Shown: in pieces, positions 43,319 to 51,890 of the stretch
How positions within the stretch are numbered: position 1 is the stretch's first letter
Layout: each line of letters opens with the position of its first letter
Origin: Pedobacter paludis
GTDB taxonomy: Bacteria > Bacteroidota > Bacteroidia > Sphingobacteriales > Sphingobacteriaceae
Length of the DNA: 64,000 nucleotides
Direction: 5' to 3'
NCBI RefSeq assembly: GCF_003173575.1
Contig: NZ_QGNY01000001.1
Location: forward strand, 930,001 to 994,000
Notes under the pieces: model-generated
The model's database searches: none
Told to the model about the DNA's origin: nothing
The model's input: only the letters and a program-made list of their open reading frames with translations
Program-made: the position numbers and the translations under genes

Positions 43319-43900
43319 CTACAGACTATTTTCTTGCCAACGATAGCTTTCCTGCTCAAAGCCTGCTAAATCTAAAACTCTATTAACCACTGTTGCCGCC
43401 ACTTCTTCTATCGTTTTTGGCAGACTGTAATATGAAGGATTAGCAGGACAGATTATTCCGCCCGCCTCGGTTACCACTTTCATATTATTGATGTGAATTA
43501 AGCTAAATGGTGTATCTCTTACCACAGCAATAAGTTTTCTACGCTCTTTTAATACGACATCGGCTGCCCTTGAAATTAGATCGTTAGATATGCCCTGAGC
43601 TATCCGTCCTAAAGTGCCCATAGAGCATGGGATAATAATCATGGTATCGTATTTCGCAGAACCTGATGCGAATGGTGCATTGAAATCATTTTTATTATAA
43701 AATTTAAAATTATAATCATTGAAGTTTTGATTGCCCAGTTCAAACTGCCAAACTTCTTTGGCATTATCGCTCATAACTATGCCAACGGATTCTATTTGAT
43801 CTTTTAACTTTAAAAGTTGATCAAACAAAACTTTGGCATAAACAGATCCGCTTGCACCAGTAACCGCAACAATTACTTTCTTTTTAATCATAATATACAA
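43319..43900 (-). CDS. ubiX: UbiX flavin prenyltransferase
   Basis: The 193-residue flavoprotein begins KVIVAVTGASGSVYAKVLFDQLL (FMN-binding start). It contains the IIPCSMGTLGRIAQGISNDLISRAADVVLKERR core and the C-terminal PANPSYYSLPKTIEEVAATVVNRVLDLAG. UbiX makes prenylated FMN, the cofactor of UbiD-type decarboxylases. The only UbiD in the window (17675) is about 25 kb away, so the pair is functionally but not physically linked. Confidence 0.95.
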   Translation of the reverse strand: MYIMIKKKVIVAVTGASGSVYAKVLFDQLLKLKDQIESVGIVMSDNAKEVWQFELGNQNFNDYNFKFYNKNDFNAPFASGSAKYDTMIIIPCSMGTLGRIAQGISNDLISRAADVVLKERRKLIAVVRDTPFSLIHINNMKVVTEAGGIICPANPSYYSLPKTIEEVAATVVNRVLDLAGFEQESYRWQENSL

Positions 43901-44011
43901 AAATATGGTTTATTGTAGATATAAATATGGTTTGATATAAAAAGGTTGAAACAAAACCGGCCTAAATCACGAAAAATGATATTTAATGAATATTTTTACA
44001 AAATTTCCAAC

Positions 44012-45112
44012 ATGAACAGAAAAGTTATTAAACGCCTTACTAGTATAACATTTGCTGGATTAATTATACTTTCTCAGTTTAAGTGTACAAGTGCAAATGT
44101 TAAACAAGTAAGTAATAACCTAGAGGTAAAGTTTAAACATGATGGCATAGATACAATTAAATCGGTTATACGAGATTTAGCCCGAGATATTTATTTATCC
44201 TCAGATGCTGTTGTAGAAAATGGCCTTGTAGAATTTATACCAAACCAAAAAGGCAAAGAATCACTTCTTAGACAAGGTTCTGTGCCTCGTTTACATAGCG
44301 CTAAATACATTTTACCATTAAAAGCCGTTTTTTTAGATAACGAACCCGATGTTTATTTTGCTACAAACACGCTAGGAAAAAATTATTCTTTTCCATGTGA
44401 GTTTCATTATGTCGTTATGACCCCTTCATTTTTCGATTACGAAGCCCCTATAAATATTTACGGATTGTACCTTGGATTAATGGGCGGAAAAATTAGGCTT
44501 ACCAATAGCGATGATGTTTTTCCTGAAACAAATCCCATCCCTCTTTACAAAAATACGGTAATCCGAGTTCGATATAATGCTGATCGATCAGGCGAGGTTT
44601 GGATAAATAACATTAAGTTAACTGGTATAAAAAAAACATTCTTTTTTGGTTCAAATACAACTCCTGATCATATAGGATTTGGCACCAATACTAACAATTC
44701 TTATATGAGCTATTTAGCGATGTTTGGATTTGATCAGGCATTAACAGATGAAGAAGCAGATGCTGTGTACAAAGCTGAAGTAGAAAAATTCGATATAGAT
44801 AAAGATATTAACTATCCATTTTTGAAAGATTGTACAGCCGTACTAAAAGATGGCGTTGCATCTATTGTTGGTAAGTATACTGGAAAATATCCAGAAGCAT
44901 CAAGATTAATTAAGTGGGTTATTGCTGGAAATGGCGCAAATCCTGATGTTACGGGTTCAAAATACGATACGAGGCTAGATGGATTAAGCAGCTTTGAAAT
45001 GGAAGATTTTAATCTTGAGGGCTATTGGGTACGGCCAAGCGTATGTGTAACGGATATAAAAGGTCAATCTGCTGGCGTGTATACTTCAAAGGGATTTGTC
45101 AAACTATATTAA
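44012..45112 (+). CDS. Secreted LamG/ConA-like hypothetical protein
   Basis: The 366-residue product starts MNRKVIKRLTSITFAGLIILSQFKC (ATG at 44012 preferred over one 22 codons upstream). It has a signal-like hydrophobic stretch ending at a Cys, though the QFKC sequence is not a standard lipobox. The middle (about 90-240) has the beta-strand pattern of a concanavalin-like sandwich: GEVWINNIKLTGIKK, then DHIGFGTNTNNSYMSYLAMFGFDQALTDEEADAVY. I do not recognise a named family and no catalytic residues stand out. It is monocistronic. Confidence 0.7.
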   Translation: MNRKVIKRLTSITFAGLIILSQFKCTSANVKQVSNNLEVKFKHDGIDTIKSVIRDLARDIYLSSDAVVENGLVEFIPNQKGKESLLRQGSVPRLHSAKYILPLKAVFLDNEPDVYFATNTLGKNYSFPCEFHYVVMTPSFFDYEAPINIYGLYLGLMGGKIRLTNSDDVFPETNPIPLYKNTVIRVRYNADRSGEVWINNIKLTGIKKTFFFGSNTTPDHIGFGTNTNNSYMSYLAMFGFDQALTDEEADAVYKAEVEKFDIDKDINYPFLKDCTAVLKDGVASIVGKYTGKYPEASRLIKWVIAGNGANPDVTGSKYDTRLDGLSSFEMEDFNLEGYWVRPSVCVTDIKGQSAGVYTSKGFVKLY

Positions 45113-45507
45113 CACTGTACATCAATATTACGACTATTTCAAAGCTCCACCATTCTGGATTGTTCCATAAAAAAGGGCCAGAACAAAGTTCTGACCCTAC
45201 ATCTACCTATGAAAAACATACCCTCGAAAGGGTAAGAACAAATATATATATTTTTTTAAAAAAAGTTAATTGTTAACTGTTAAATCGTATAATAATCAAA
45301 TTATTTTCATTGACAAAAATCAATGAGCTGATTAACAGTGCATTAATTTTAAAAAAATCAAAACAAATTTAACGTTTGGTTAACATACAGGCCTTAATTT
45401 AAGCAATTTTATACCTTTTGAAACTTTTTTTAAGGAGCAAAACATTCTAAAAAGCTCTGTTTTGTCTAATTAATTCAGGTATAAATACCCAATTCAGTTT
45501 GATTTCA
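45113..45507. other. Intergenic region between LamG-like gene and Crp-like gene
   Basis: This stretch contains the two-hairpin structure at 45173-45234 and otherwise AT-rich DNA with poly-T/poly-A runs (45250-45263). No credible gene is seen. Confidence 0.5.
45173..45234 (-). ncRNA. Candidate small RNA with two hairpins
   Basis: On the minus strand a TATATTTG box (45239-45246) resembles a -7 element. A hairpin with stem TACCC/GGGTA (45219-45234) follows, then a second hairpin (arms 45188-45197 and 45175-45184, GGGTCAGAAC with GTTCTGGCCC) and a run of six T residues. This looks like a short transcript of about 60 nt ending at a strong terminator. The nearest minus-strand gene ends more than 270 nt upstream. 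Alternatively the terminator only serves that Crp-like gene. Confidence 0.4.
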
Positions 45508-46134
45508 CTAGCTAATTTTAGTTCGGATTCTACTTAAAGTTTCTAAGCGCATGCATAAAAAGGAAGCTATATGTTTTAGTGGAATTCGATTTACAAGGTG
45601 TGGGTAAGATTTCATAAATCGTTCGTATCGTTTCTCTGCAGATTTTAGGCGAGAAATGTAGGCTCGCTCACAAGCTTGAAGATAATGCAGTTGCGTCATT
45701 ATTCTACCCACATAATTTGCAACGTCAAAATTATTGTACAACAATCTCGACATGGAGTGCGGTATGGCTATGGCGATAACATCTTCAATTGCCTGCACAT
45801 ATTCTTCTGTCGGAATATTTTCATCCCAAAGGTTTCTAATGTTTCCCACCAATTCATTTTCAACTGCAATCCAAGTTGTAATTTCTTTATCACCATCTTT
45901 CATAAAACCTCTTGCAGTTCCTTTTATTAATAAAAAAATGTATTTATTGCGGTGAATTGGCGACGAAATGTATTTGTTTTTACGAAAGGATACAGGGGAT
46001 GTTTGTGTATTGATGATATTTTCTATGTCTGTATTTAATGGATGAAAGCTTTTAAAAGCCGTGATCAAAGGAGATAAACCATTAAAGGCGGCCCATTTGT
46101 CGTCAGTATGTATCTTCTCGGGATTCATGATCAA
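45508..46134 (-). CDS. Crp/Fnr-family transcriptional regulator (paralog 2 of 3)
   Basis: The 208-residue protein is closely similar to the gene at 10573. Shared segments include NKYIFLLIKGTARGF, EITTWIAVENELVGNIRNLW, QAIEDVIAIAIPHSMS and the C-terminal LKHIASFLCMRLETLSRIRTKI. It has a cNMP-binding-like barrel and a short helix-turn-helix. Effector and targets unknown. It is divergent from the DUF421 gene at 46222. Confidence 0.85.
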   Translation of the reverse strand: MIMNPEKIHTDDKWAAFNGLSPLITAFKSFHPLNTDIENIINTQTSPVSFRKNKYISSPIHRNKYIFLLIKGTARGFMKDGDKEITTWIAVENELVGNIRNLWDENIPTEEYVQAIEDVIAIAIPHSMSRLLYNNFDVANYVGRIMTQLHYLQACERAYISRLKSAEKRYERFMKSYPHLVNRIPLKHIASFLCMRLETLSRIRTKIS

Positions 46135-46221
46135 ATCTATTAAGTCGTAAAAATAATTACAAATCTTAAAAGCAAAGGAAAATATTAGCAGAACTGATTA
46201 ACTAACAAAGGAAGACTTTAA

Positions 46222-47004
46222 ATGTTTGTTGAGTTTCTGATTCGAATCAGGCTAAACAAAAACAATCCCGCAATGTTATCTCCCTTAATGGAAGATATTA
46301 GAATATTTGATTTTCACCGCATTTTTATTGGCACAGAGCCAATTGGTTTTCTGCTTGAAATTGTTTTTAGAACGATAATTATGTATGCTTATACCATTGT
46401 ATTGCTTCGGTTTTTGGGCAAAAGAAGCATGGGGCAATTATCAACACTGGAACTTGCCATCATTATCTGTTTTGGTTCGGCTGTTGGCGATCCGATGATG
46501 GGTGCCGAAGTACCAATTTTACATGGCATAGTCGTGATTACCACTGTAGCGCTTTTACAAACGGCGATGGAGTGGATCATCAATAGAAATAAAAAGGTAG
46601 AAAATTTTATGGAGGGAAAAGCAGATTGCTTAATTGATGATGGAATAATTATGTTTGATGCATTAAAGAAAAACAACCTATCGCATGCCGATTTATTTAG
46701 ATCTCTAAGAAATAAGGATGTGGAACATTTAGGTCAGGTAAATAAGGCCTTTTTTGAAACTTCTGGATTGGTTTCGGTATTATTTCATCCCCCAAAGAAG
46801 TTAAAACCGGGATTAGGCATATTACCAGATGAGTTTATTAATGATTCTGCATATTTAAATGCGGGCGAAAAAACAACGCTTAATGCAGATTACAGTTGCA
46901 CAAATTGTGGCTTTACCAAACACATTAAACCTCAGGAAATTATAGCAGCCTGTGCGGTTTGTAAGCAGAAGTTGTTTATCAAATCAGATTGTAATTTTGA
47001 ATAA
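46222..47004 (+). CDS. DUF421 (YetF-like) membrane protein with C-terminal zinc ribbon
   Basis: The 260-residue protein has three predicted membrane helices in the first third. The DUF421 signature follows: LRFLGKRSMGQLSTLELAIIICFGSAVGDPMM (about 68-99). A soluble domain (LIDDGIIMFDALKKNNLSHADLFRSLR) and an unusual end with CTNCGF and CAVCKQ (about 229-250), a likely zinc ribbon, complete it. The first ATG is used; a second start 14 codons later is possible. Function of the family is unknown, and the zinc ribbon is an added module not seen in all members. Confidence 0.82.
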   Translation: MFVEFLIRIRLNKNNPAMLSPLMEDIRIFDFHRIFIGTEPIGFLLEIVFRTIIMYAYTIVLLRFLGKRSMGQLSTLELAIIICFGSAVGDPMMGAEVPILHGIVVITTVALLQTAMEWIINRNKKVENFMEGKADCLIDDGIIMFDALKKNNLSHADLFRSLRNKDVEHLGQVNKAFFETSGLVSVLFHPPKKLKPGLGILPDEFINDSAYLNAGEKTTLNADYSCTNCGFTKHIKPQEIIAACAVCKQKLFIKSDCNFE

Positions 47005-47103
47005 TATTATCTAAATTATTATTCGTAGATTGGATTAATTATAATTGTTAACATCCTACAATTTAAACAGTTATTTTAATAGACCAAGCGCCTCTTCTAA
47101 TCA

Positions 47104-49641
47104 ATGGATTTATTATCTAATGCTTTCTTAAAAACTTTGCTTGATCATTCGGCAAATCCAACATTTATCTTAAGTGTTGATAAGGAGATGGAACTGATTG
47201 ATCAAAATAAGGCCTACATAAATTTATTAGAACGATTATCATTAATAATTAAGGCAAATAAAATTCTTAAGCCTGCCGATTTTTTTAACGAGCAAAGTAA
47301 ACAGTTATTCATCGAAGGTATTGCTCAGTGCAGTAAATTTAAGGAGCAAATTACTTTGCAGGTTATACCCAGTTATTCTACTTCAGAAGAAAATATCTGG
47401 CAGTTGGAGCTTATTCCGGTACTAAATAATGAATTCCCCATTTTACACATTATTGGGATTATTTATGAAAACAGCATTCAGTCTGATACCGAAAAAACCG
47501 AACGCTTAAGTAGGGAACAAAATTTAAACGAAGAGCTTGCAACCATGTTAGAAGAAATGGAGGCTACCAATGAAGAATTGAGCCAGGCACAGCAAGCGCT
47601 TCTCTCCATTAATCAGGAATTAGAAGAACGGGTAAAAGAAAGAACCAAAGAGCTTCAGACAAGTGAGGCACGGTTAAAATATATGATTACCGAAGCCCCT
47701 GTGGGCATTTCGGTTTTACATGGCAAAAATCATGTTTTGGAGCTGGCAAATAATAAAATGCTAGAACTTCTGCAGAAAACATCTAAAATTATTGGAATGC
47801 CCATTATCGAAGCAATACCAGAAATGGCCGAGCAGGTTTATCCAAAAATACTTGATGAGGTTTTTCAAACGGGAGAACCTTATTATGGCGAAGCTTCGAA
47901 AGTAATGCTCAATCACGGTGGGCTATTAAAAGAAGGTTATTACAGCTTTGTAAATTATCCTTTAAAAGATGCAAATGGCAATACAGAAAGTATTATGGTA
48001 GTTGCATCTGAGGTTACCGAACAGGTATTAAGTAGGGAAAAGGTAGAAAAGCTCAACGAATCCTTATCGAGTATAAATGAAAAGTTAGAAATAACAAACG
48101 CAGATCTCTTAGAAAGCAATAAAAGCCTAGCTACAACCCAAAGCAACTTAAAAAGCATTTTAGATGAGCTATACAAAAGTGAAAGCAGGTTTAGAGGTTT
48201 TTTTGAGAAGGCACCGTTGGGAATGTGCGTTTTAAAAGGAACGCAACTCATCACCGAATTTGCCAACGATAACATATTGGCACTTTGGGGTAAAACTAGA
48301 AACGAGGTAATCGGTTTGCCACAAGAAGTTGCAAGACCAGAAGTTAGCAAACAAAAAGAATTGCTTACACAGGTAAAAAGCATCTTCCAGACCGGAAAAC
48401 CGCTTTACATCAGCGCTTTAAAGGTATCTACCTTGGTTAAAGAAGGCTATTTTAACACGATGTACCAACCGTTAAAAAACGATAATGATGAGGTTGTAAG
48501 CATTTTGGTAATTATTAGCGATGTTACGGATCAGGCCAATTATAGAAAGGAACTAGAAAAAGCCAAAGATATTTTGAAACTGGCCATGGATGCATCAAGT
48601 ATGGGCTCCTGGAATATCGATCTTGTTTCTAAAAAACTTATACTCTCTGAACGGGCTCAAAGAATTTATGGACTGGAAACCAGTCGATTAGATCTCGATC
48701 TGGCAAAGTCCATGGTGTCAGACGAACATTTGGAATATTTAACAGGAAGCTTAAAAAAAGCACTGCACAATAAAACCGCATTTAATATTGAGTATAAAAT
48801 TAAGCCAATTGAAAGCTCGAATTTTAAATGGCTACGATCTACAGGAAAGGCTTATTATGATAACGAAGGTAAAGCATTGTACATTGCTGGTGCAGTTTTA
48901 GACATTACCGAACAAAAAGAAGATGAACTTCGCAAAAACGACTTTATCGGAATGGTAAGCCACGAACTGAGAACACCACTTACATCGCTTAGTGCATACA
49001 TCCAATTATTGCAATATAAGGTTAAGGATAATAAGGATTCTTTTACAGATGAAACACTAAATAAGGTGAGTATCCAGCTAAAAAGAATGTCTGGAATGAT
49101 TGATGGATTCCTAAATGTATCTGTTTTGGAATCGGGTAGCATAACGCTTAACAAGAGCAATTTTGATTTGGTAGAATTAATTAAATCTGTTGCTGAAGAA
49201 AATCGAGTATTAATGCCTGGCCACTTTATTCAGGTTATTGATGAAGAAAAAATCAATGTTTTTGCCGATCAGCAAAAAATAGGAAATGTGGTTAACAACT
49301 TAATTAGCAATGCGGCAAAATACTCTAAAAAGGATTCGCTAATCGCTATTAGATGTGAAATTATTGGAAACTTTGTACAAGTTAGCATTGAAGACGAAGG
49401 AATAGGAATTCACAAAGAAGATCAGGCCAAGCTTTTTAATCGCTTCTTTAGGGTAGACAGTCCAAACACCAAAACGATTGCAGGTTTTGGGGTTGGTTTA
49501 TACATCTGTGAAGAAATTATAAAAAAACATCAAGGTAAAATATGGATGGAAAGTGAGATGGGAAAAGGATCTACCTTTTATTTTATAATTCCTTTAATTG
49601 GAGCGCCGACTTCAAAAGAAAACCACACAGGCTTAGATTAA
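47104..49641 (+). CDS. Multi-PAS sensor histidine kinase
   Basis: The 845-residue kinase lacks membrane segments and is likely cytosolic. It has an N-terminal PAS-like region (about 1-130), a coiled coil (about 135-190), PAS domains at about 195-310, 370-485 and 495-610, then HisKA with FIGMVSHELRTPL (around 620). A HATPase with N box NVVNNLISNAAKYSKK, EDEGIGIHKED and FGVGLYICEEIIKKHQG follows. Two of the PAS domains are similar (EAPVGISVLHG and KAPLGMCVLKG), suggesting duplication. It should autophosphorylate and pass phosphate to a regulator; the lone receiver at 50102 is a candidate partner. Confidence 0.92.
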   Translation: MDLLSNAFLKTLLDHSANPTFILSVDKEMELIDQNKAYINLLERLSLIIKANKILKPADFFNEQSKQLFIEGIAQCSKFKEQITLQVIPSYSTSEENIWQLELIPVLNNEFPILHIIGIIYENSIQSDTEKTERLSREQNLNEELATMLEEMEATNEELSQAQQALLSINQELEERVKERTKELQTSEARLKYMITEAPVGISVLHGKNHVLELANNKMLELLQKTSKIIGMPIIEAIPEMAEQVYPKILDEVFQTGEPYYGEASKVMLNHGGLLKEGYYSFVNYPLKDANGNTESIMVVASEVTEQVLSREKVEKLNESLSSINEKLEITNADLLESNKSLATTQSNLKSILDELYKSESRFRGFFEKAPLGMCVLKGTQLITEFANDNILALWGKTRNEVIGLPQEVARPEVSKQKELLTQVKSIFQTGKPLYISALKVSTLVKEGYFNTMYQPLKNDNDEVVSILVIISDVTDQANYRKELEKAKDILKLAMDASSMGSWNIDLVSKKLILSERAQRIYGLETSRLDLDLAKSMVSDEHLEYLTGSLKKALHNKTAFNIEYKIKPIESSNFKWLRSTGKAYYDNEGKALYIAGAVLDITEQKEDELRKNDFIGMVSHELRTPLTSLSAYIQLLQYKVKDNKDSFTDETLNKVSIQLKRMSGMIDGFLNVSVLESGSITLNKSNFDLVELIKSVAEENRVLMPGHFIQVIDEEKINVFADQQKIGNVVNNLISNAAKYSKKDSLIAIRCEIIGNFVQVSIEDEGIGIHKEDQAKLFNRFFRVDSPNTKTIAGFGVGLYICEEIIKKHQGKIWMESEMGKGSTFYFIIPLIGAPTSKENHTGLD

Positions 49642-49688
49642 CAAATCTTATGAGCTCTTTTTGAATGAGATTTTTGTGGAAGAAAAGC

Positions 49689-49886
49689 TTAATTGAGCTC
49701 TATTTCTACTGCACGCAGTCCTTTTTGGCCAAGTTCTATCTGAAAATTTACTTCTGCATTGATTCCAACTTCCGCCAATTTCTCGTTAAGCTCAAATGGA
49801 ATATCCTGTCCATTTTCGTCAATTATTACGCCTAGGCCATTACTTAAATCTAAATCAACAATTTGGCCTTTTCTAACCTTATTCAT
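49689..49886 (-). CDS. Degenerate cold-shock-fold small protein
   Basis: The 65-residue product aligns with CspA along its length: KGQIVDLDLSNGLGVIIDENGQDIPFEL parallels [26 protein letters not shown], and LGQKGLRAVEIEL parallels GRKGLQAVNVKKV. The RNA-binding aromatics of RNP1/RNP2 are lost (GLGVI, IPFEL), so it probably no longer binds nucleic acid the usual way. The ATG at 49886 is used; a start 8 codons upstream exists. It sits tail-to-tail with the histidine kinase. Confidence 0.75.
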   Translation of the reverse strand: MNKVRKGQIVDLDLSNGLGVIIDENGQDIPFELNEKLAEVGINAEVNFQIELGQKGLRAVEIELN

Positions 49887-50101
49887 TATTACACTTTTAT
49901 AATAGGACAATAATAATAATTATTGTATAATTAATTAGTATAATTAAAATTACTTTTTATAACTTTTTTGCTTCATTTCATAAAACATTCATTTAATTAA
50001 GTTACAAACTAATAATTTTTAATCTGTACTCTAAAAAGGTGTAAAAAAGTTTTTGGCAGATATTTTGTTTAACTAGGAATTACATCCTAGAAAAACAGCA
50101 T

Positions 50102-50467
50102 ATGCAAGATACCATACTGATCATTGAAGATGATGAATCTATACTTGAGGCAATCCAAATGATACTAGAAGCAGAAGGCTATCATGTTATGAGTTCAAAT
50201 AGTGGGGAAATATTGCAACAATTCGTAGATGAATTCCCCAATCTGCTGATTATTGATGAATATCTGCCATTTGAAAGGGGAAGTGAAATCTGCAAAAGGA
50301 TTAAATTACAGGAAGAAACGGCCAATACTCCTGTCCTATTGTTATCTGGTCATGCCAAAATTGCAGAAATAGCACAAAAATGCGGAGCGGATGGTTATAT
50401 AGAAAAACCTTTTAATCTGCTTAGTTTTATTGAGATAATAGATCAGCATTTAAAAGTATCACAATAA
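50102..50467 (+). CDS. Single-domain response regulator receiver
   Basis: The 121-residue CheY-like protein consists of a receiver domain only: IIEDDES (7-13), phospho-Asp in LLIIDEYLPFERG (about 54), Thr/Ser in PVLLLSGHAK (about 77-86) and Lys in YIEKPF (about 101-106). It can shuttle phosphate or block a partner but has no output domain. It lies 460 nt after the multi-PAS kinase and just before the Hsp70-like gene. Confidence 0.88.
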   Translation: MQDTILIIEDDESILEAIQMILEAEGYHVMSSNSGEILQQFVDEFPNLLIIDEYLPFERGSEICKRIKLQEETANTPVLLLSGHAKIAEIAQKCGADGYIEKPFNLLSFIEIIDQHLKVSQ

Positions 50468-50568
50468 TTTCTTTAGTAATTTTAATCAGCTTAAAGCACT
50501 TCCATTTCCGCTGTTTTTTTAATACTTTCGTCGCCCCAATTATTTAGACCCACTTAAACCCTTTTGCG

Positions 50569-51840
50569 ATGAAAAACTTTTTGTATGGAATTGATTTTGG
50601 CACAACCAATTCTGCTTTGGCCATTTATGATGAGAATAAAAAAGAAATCGTTTCAACCATTATTATTCCTTCGCTGATTTATTTTCCTGAAAATGTGGAT
50701 GTTCCAAACCAAAGAAAATATGTAATCGGCGAAATGGCAATTTCTGCATATTTAAATGACGGCATGAAGGGACGTTTTATAAAATCCATTAAACAGATTT
50801 TATCTAGAAGCAGTTTTACCGAAACCCGTATTCAAAATAAAAGGTACAACGCATCCGATTTAGTTTCACTTATTTTAATTGAGCTAAAGGAAAGGGCAGA
50901 TCAAATTATAGGTCAGGATTGTAAAAAAGCTGTAATTGGGAGGCCGGTATTTTTTGATGATGATGATACCCAAAAAGATACCTTGGCACAAACGCGTTTA
51001 AATAAGGCCGCTCAAATGGCTGGTTTTACCGAAGTAAGATTTCAATTTGAACCTATTGGTGCAGCATTTGCTTATGAAAAAACGTTAACCAAAAAAGAAA
51101 ACGTTCTTGTTGCCGATCTTGGTGGCGGTACTACAGATTTCACTTACCTAGTTTTGGATCCATCCAAAGTGGGGAGTCAGGATAGAAAAAACGACATGAT
51201 GGCCACTGGTGGTATTTATATTGGTGGCGATAGTTTTGATTCTGCATTTATGTGGGAACGGGGAACGCCACATTTTGGCAAAAACACACTTTATGAAGCC
51301 ACGCCTGGAAAAGTGCTTAATGTTCCTAAATCCTTATTCGCCAATATTTGCTCTTGGGATAAAATGAACTTTTTTAACGGCTTACGAATAAAAAAAGATA
51401 TGGAAGATTATTATTATTATTCGAACAATGATAAAAAGTTTAAAAACTTAATCACACTGGTAGATAATAATTTAGGCTATTCCTTATTCCAATCTATAGA
51501 GAAAACCAAAATCAGTTTATCAAGCAAAGACATCGCTACTTTTCAATATTCCAATATGGATATAGAAATTGATGAAAATGTAAGCGCTTCAGAATATCAA
51601 TACATAATTGATAAAGACATTAAAAGGATAGCAGATTATCTCGAAGATTTTATGCTGAGGAATAATATTGATAGCAACCGTATTGATAGCCTTTTCTTAA
51701 CTGGTGGCACATCGATGGTAGCAGCTGTCCAAAATCTTTTTAAAACCAAATTCCCTCATTTAACCTTAAATGCTGGAGATAACTTTAAAAGTGTGGCTAA
51801 AGGTTTGGCCTACAGCGGTTATCTATTCGAGAATAACTAA
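50569..51840 (+). CDS. YegD-like Hsp70-family ATPase without substrate-binding domain
   Basis: The 423-residue protein has the Hsp70 actin-like ATPase start FLYGIDFGTTNSALAIYD, then FEPIGAAFAYEKTL and VLVADLGGGTTDFTYLVLD (phosphate loop 2). It ends with SLFLTGGTSMVAAVQNLF (adenosine motif). The C-terminal peptide-binding domain of DnaK is missing, as in YegD. Role unknown; YegD-like proteins are divergent Hsp70s. It is monocistronic, ending near a strong hairpin. Confidence 0.88.
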   Translation: MKNFLYGIDFGTTNSALAIYDENKKEIVSTIIIPSLIYFPENVDVPNQRKYVIGEMAISAYLNDGMKGRFIKSIKQILSRSSFTETRIQNKRYNASDLVSLILIELKERADQIIGQDCKKAVIGRPVFFDDDDTQKDTLAQTRLNKAAQMAGFTEVRFQFEPIGAAFAYEKTLTKKENVLVADLGGGTTDFTYLVLDPSKVGSQDRKNDMMATGGIYIGGDSFDSAFMWERGTPHFGKNTLYEATPGKVLNVPKSLFANICSWDKMNFFNGLRIKKDMEDYYYYSNNDKKFKNLITLVDNNLGYSLFQSIEKTKISLSSKDIATFQYSNMDIEIDENVSASEYQYIIDKDIKRIADYLEDFMLRNNIDSNRIDSLFLTGGTSMVAAVQNLFKTKFPHLTLNAGDNFKSVAKGLAYSGYLFENN

Positions 51841-51841
51841 A

Positions 51842-51872
51842 TAAAAAGGGATGCGGTTATGCCCGCATCCCT
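51842..51872 (-). terminator. Terminator of the GH127 gene
   Basis: AGGGATGCGG pairs with CCGCATCCCT around a short loop (51847-51872). On the minus strand TTTTTATTTAG follows. It also lies right after the YegD-like stop codon. Confidence 0.85.
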
Positions 51873-51890
51873 CTGTATAAATCGAAAAAA

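Noticed and set aside
45173..45234. A known riboswitch or a named RNA family
   Set aside because: No match to a recognised riboswitch core could be made by eye, so it is only listed as a candidate small RNA.
45025..45276. An 83-codon plus-strand frame over the end of the LamG-like gene
   Set aside because: It overlaps the real gene in another frame and continues through the hairpins of the gap, so it is not coding.
47955..48383. A 142-codon minus-strand frame inside the histidine kinase
   Set aside because: Antisense to conserved PAS domains with Leu/Ser-rich composition typical of shadow frames.
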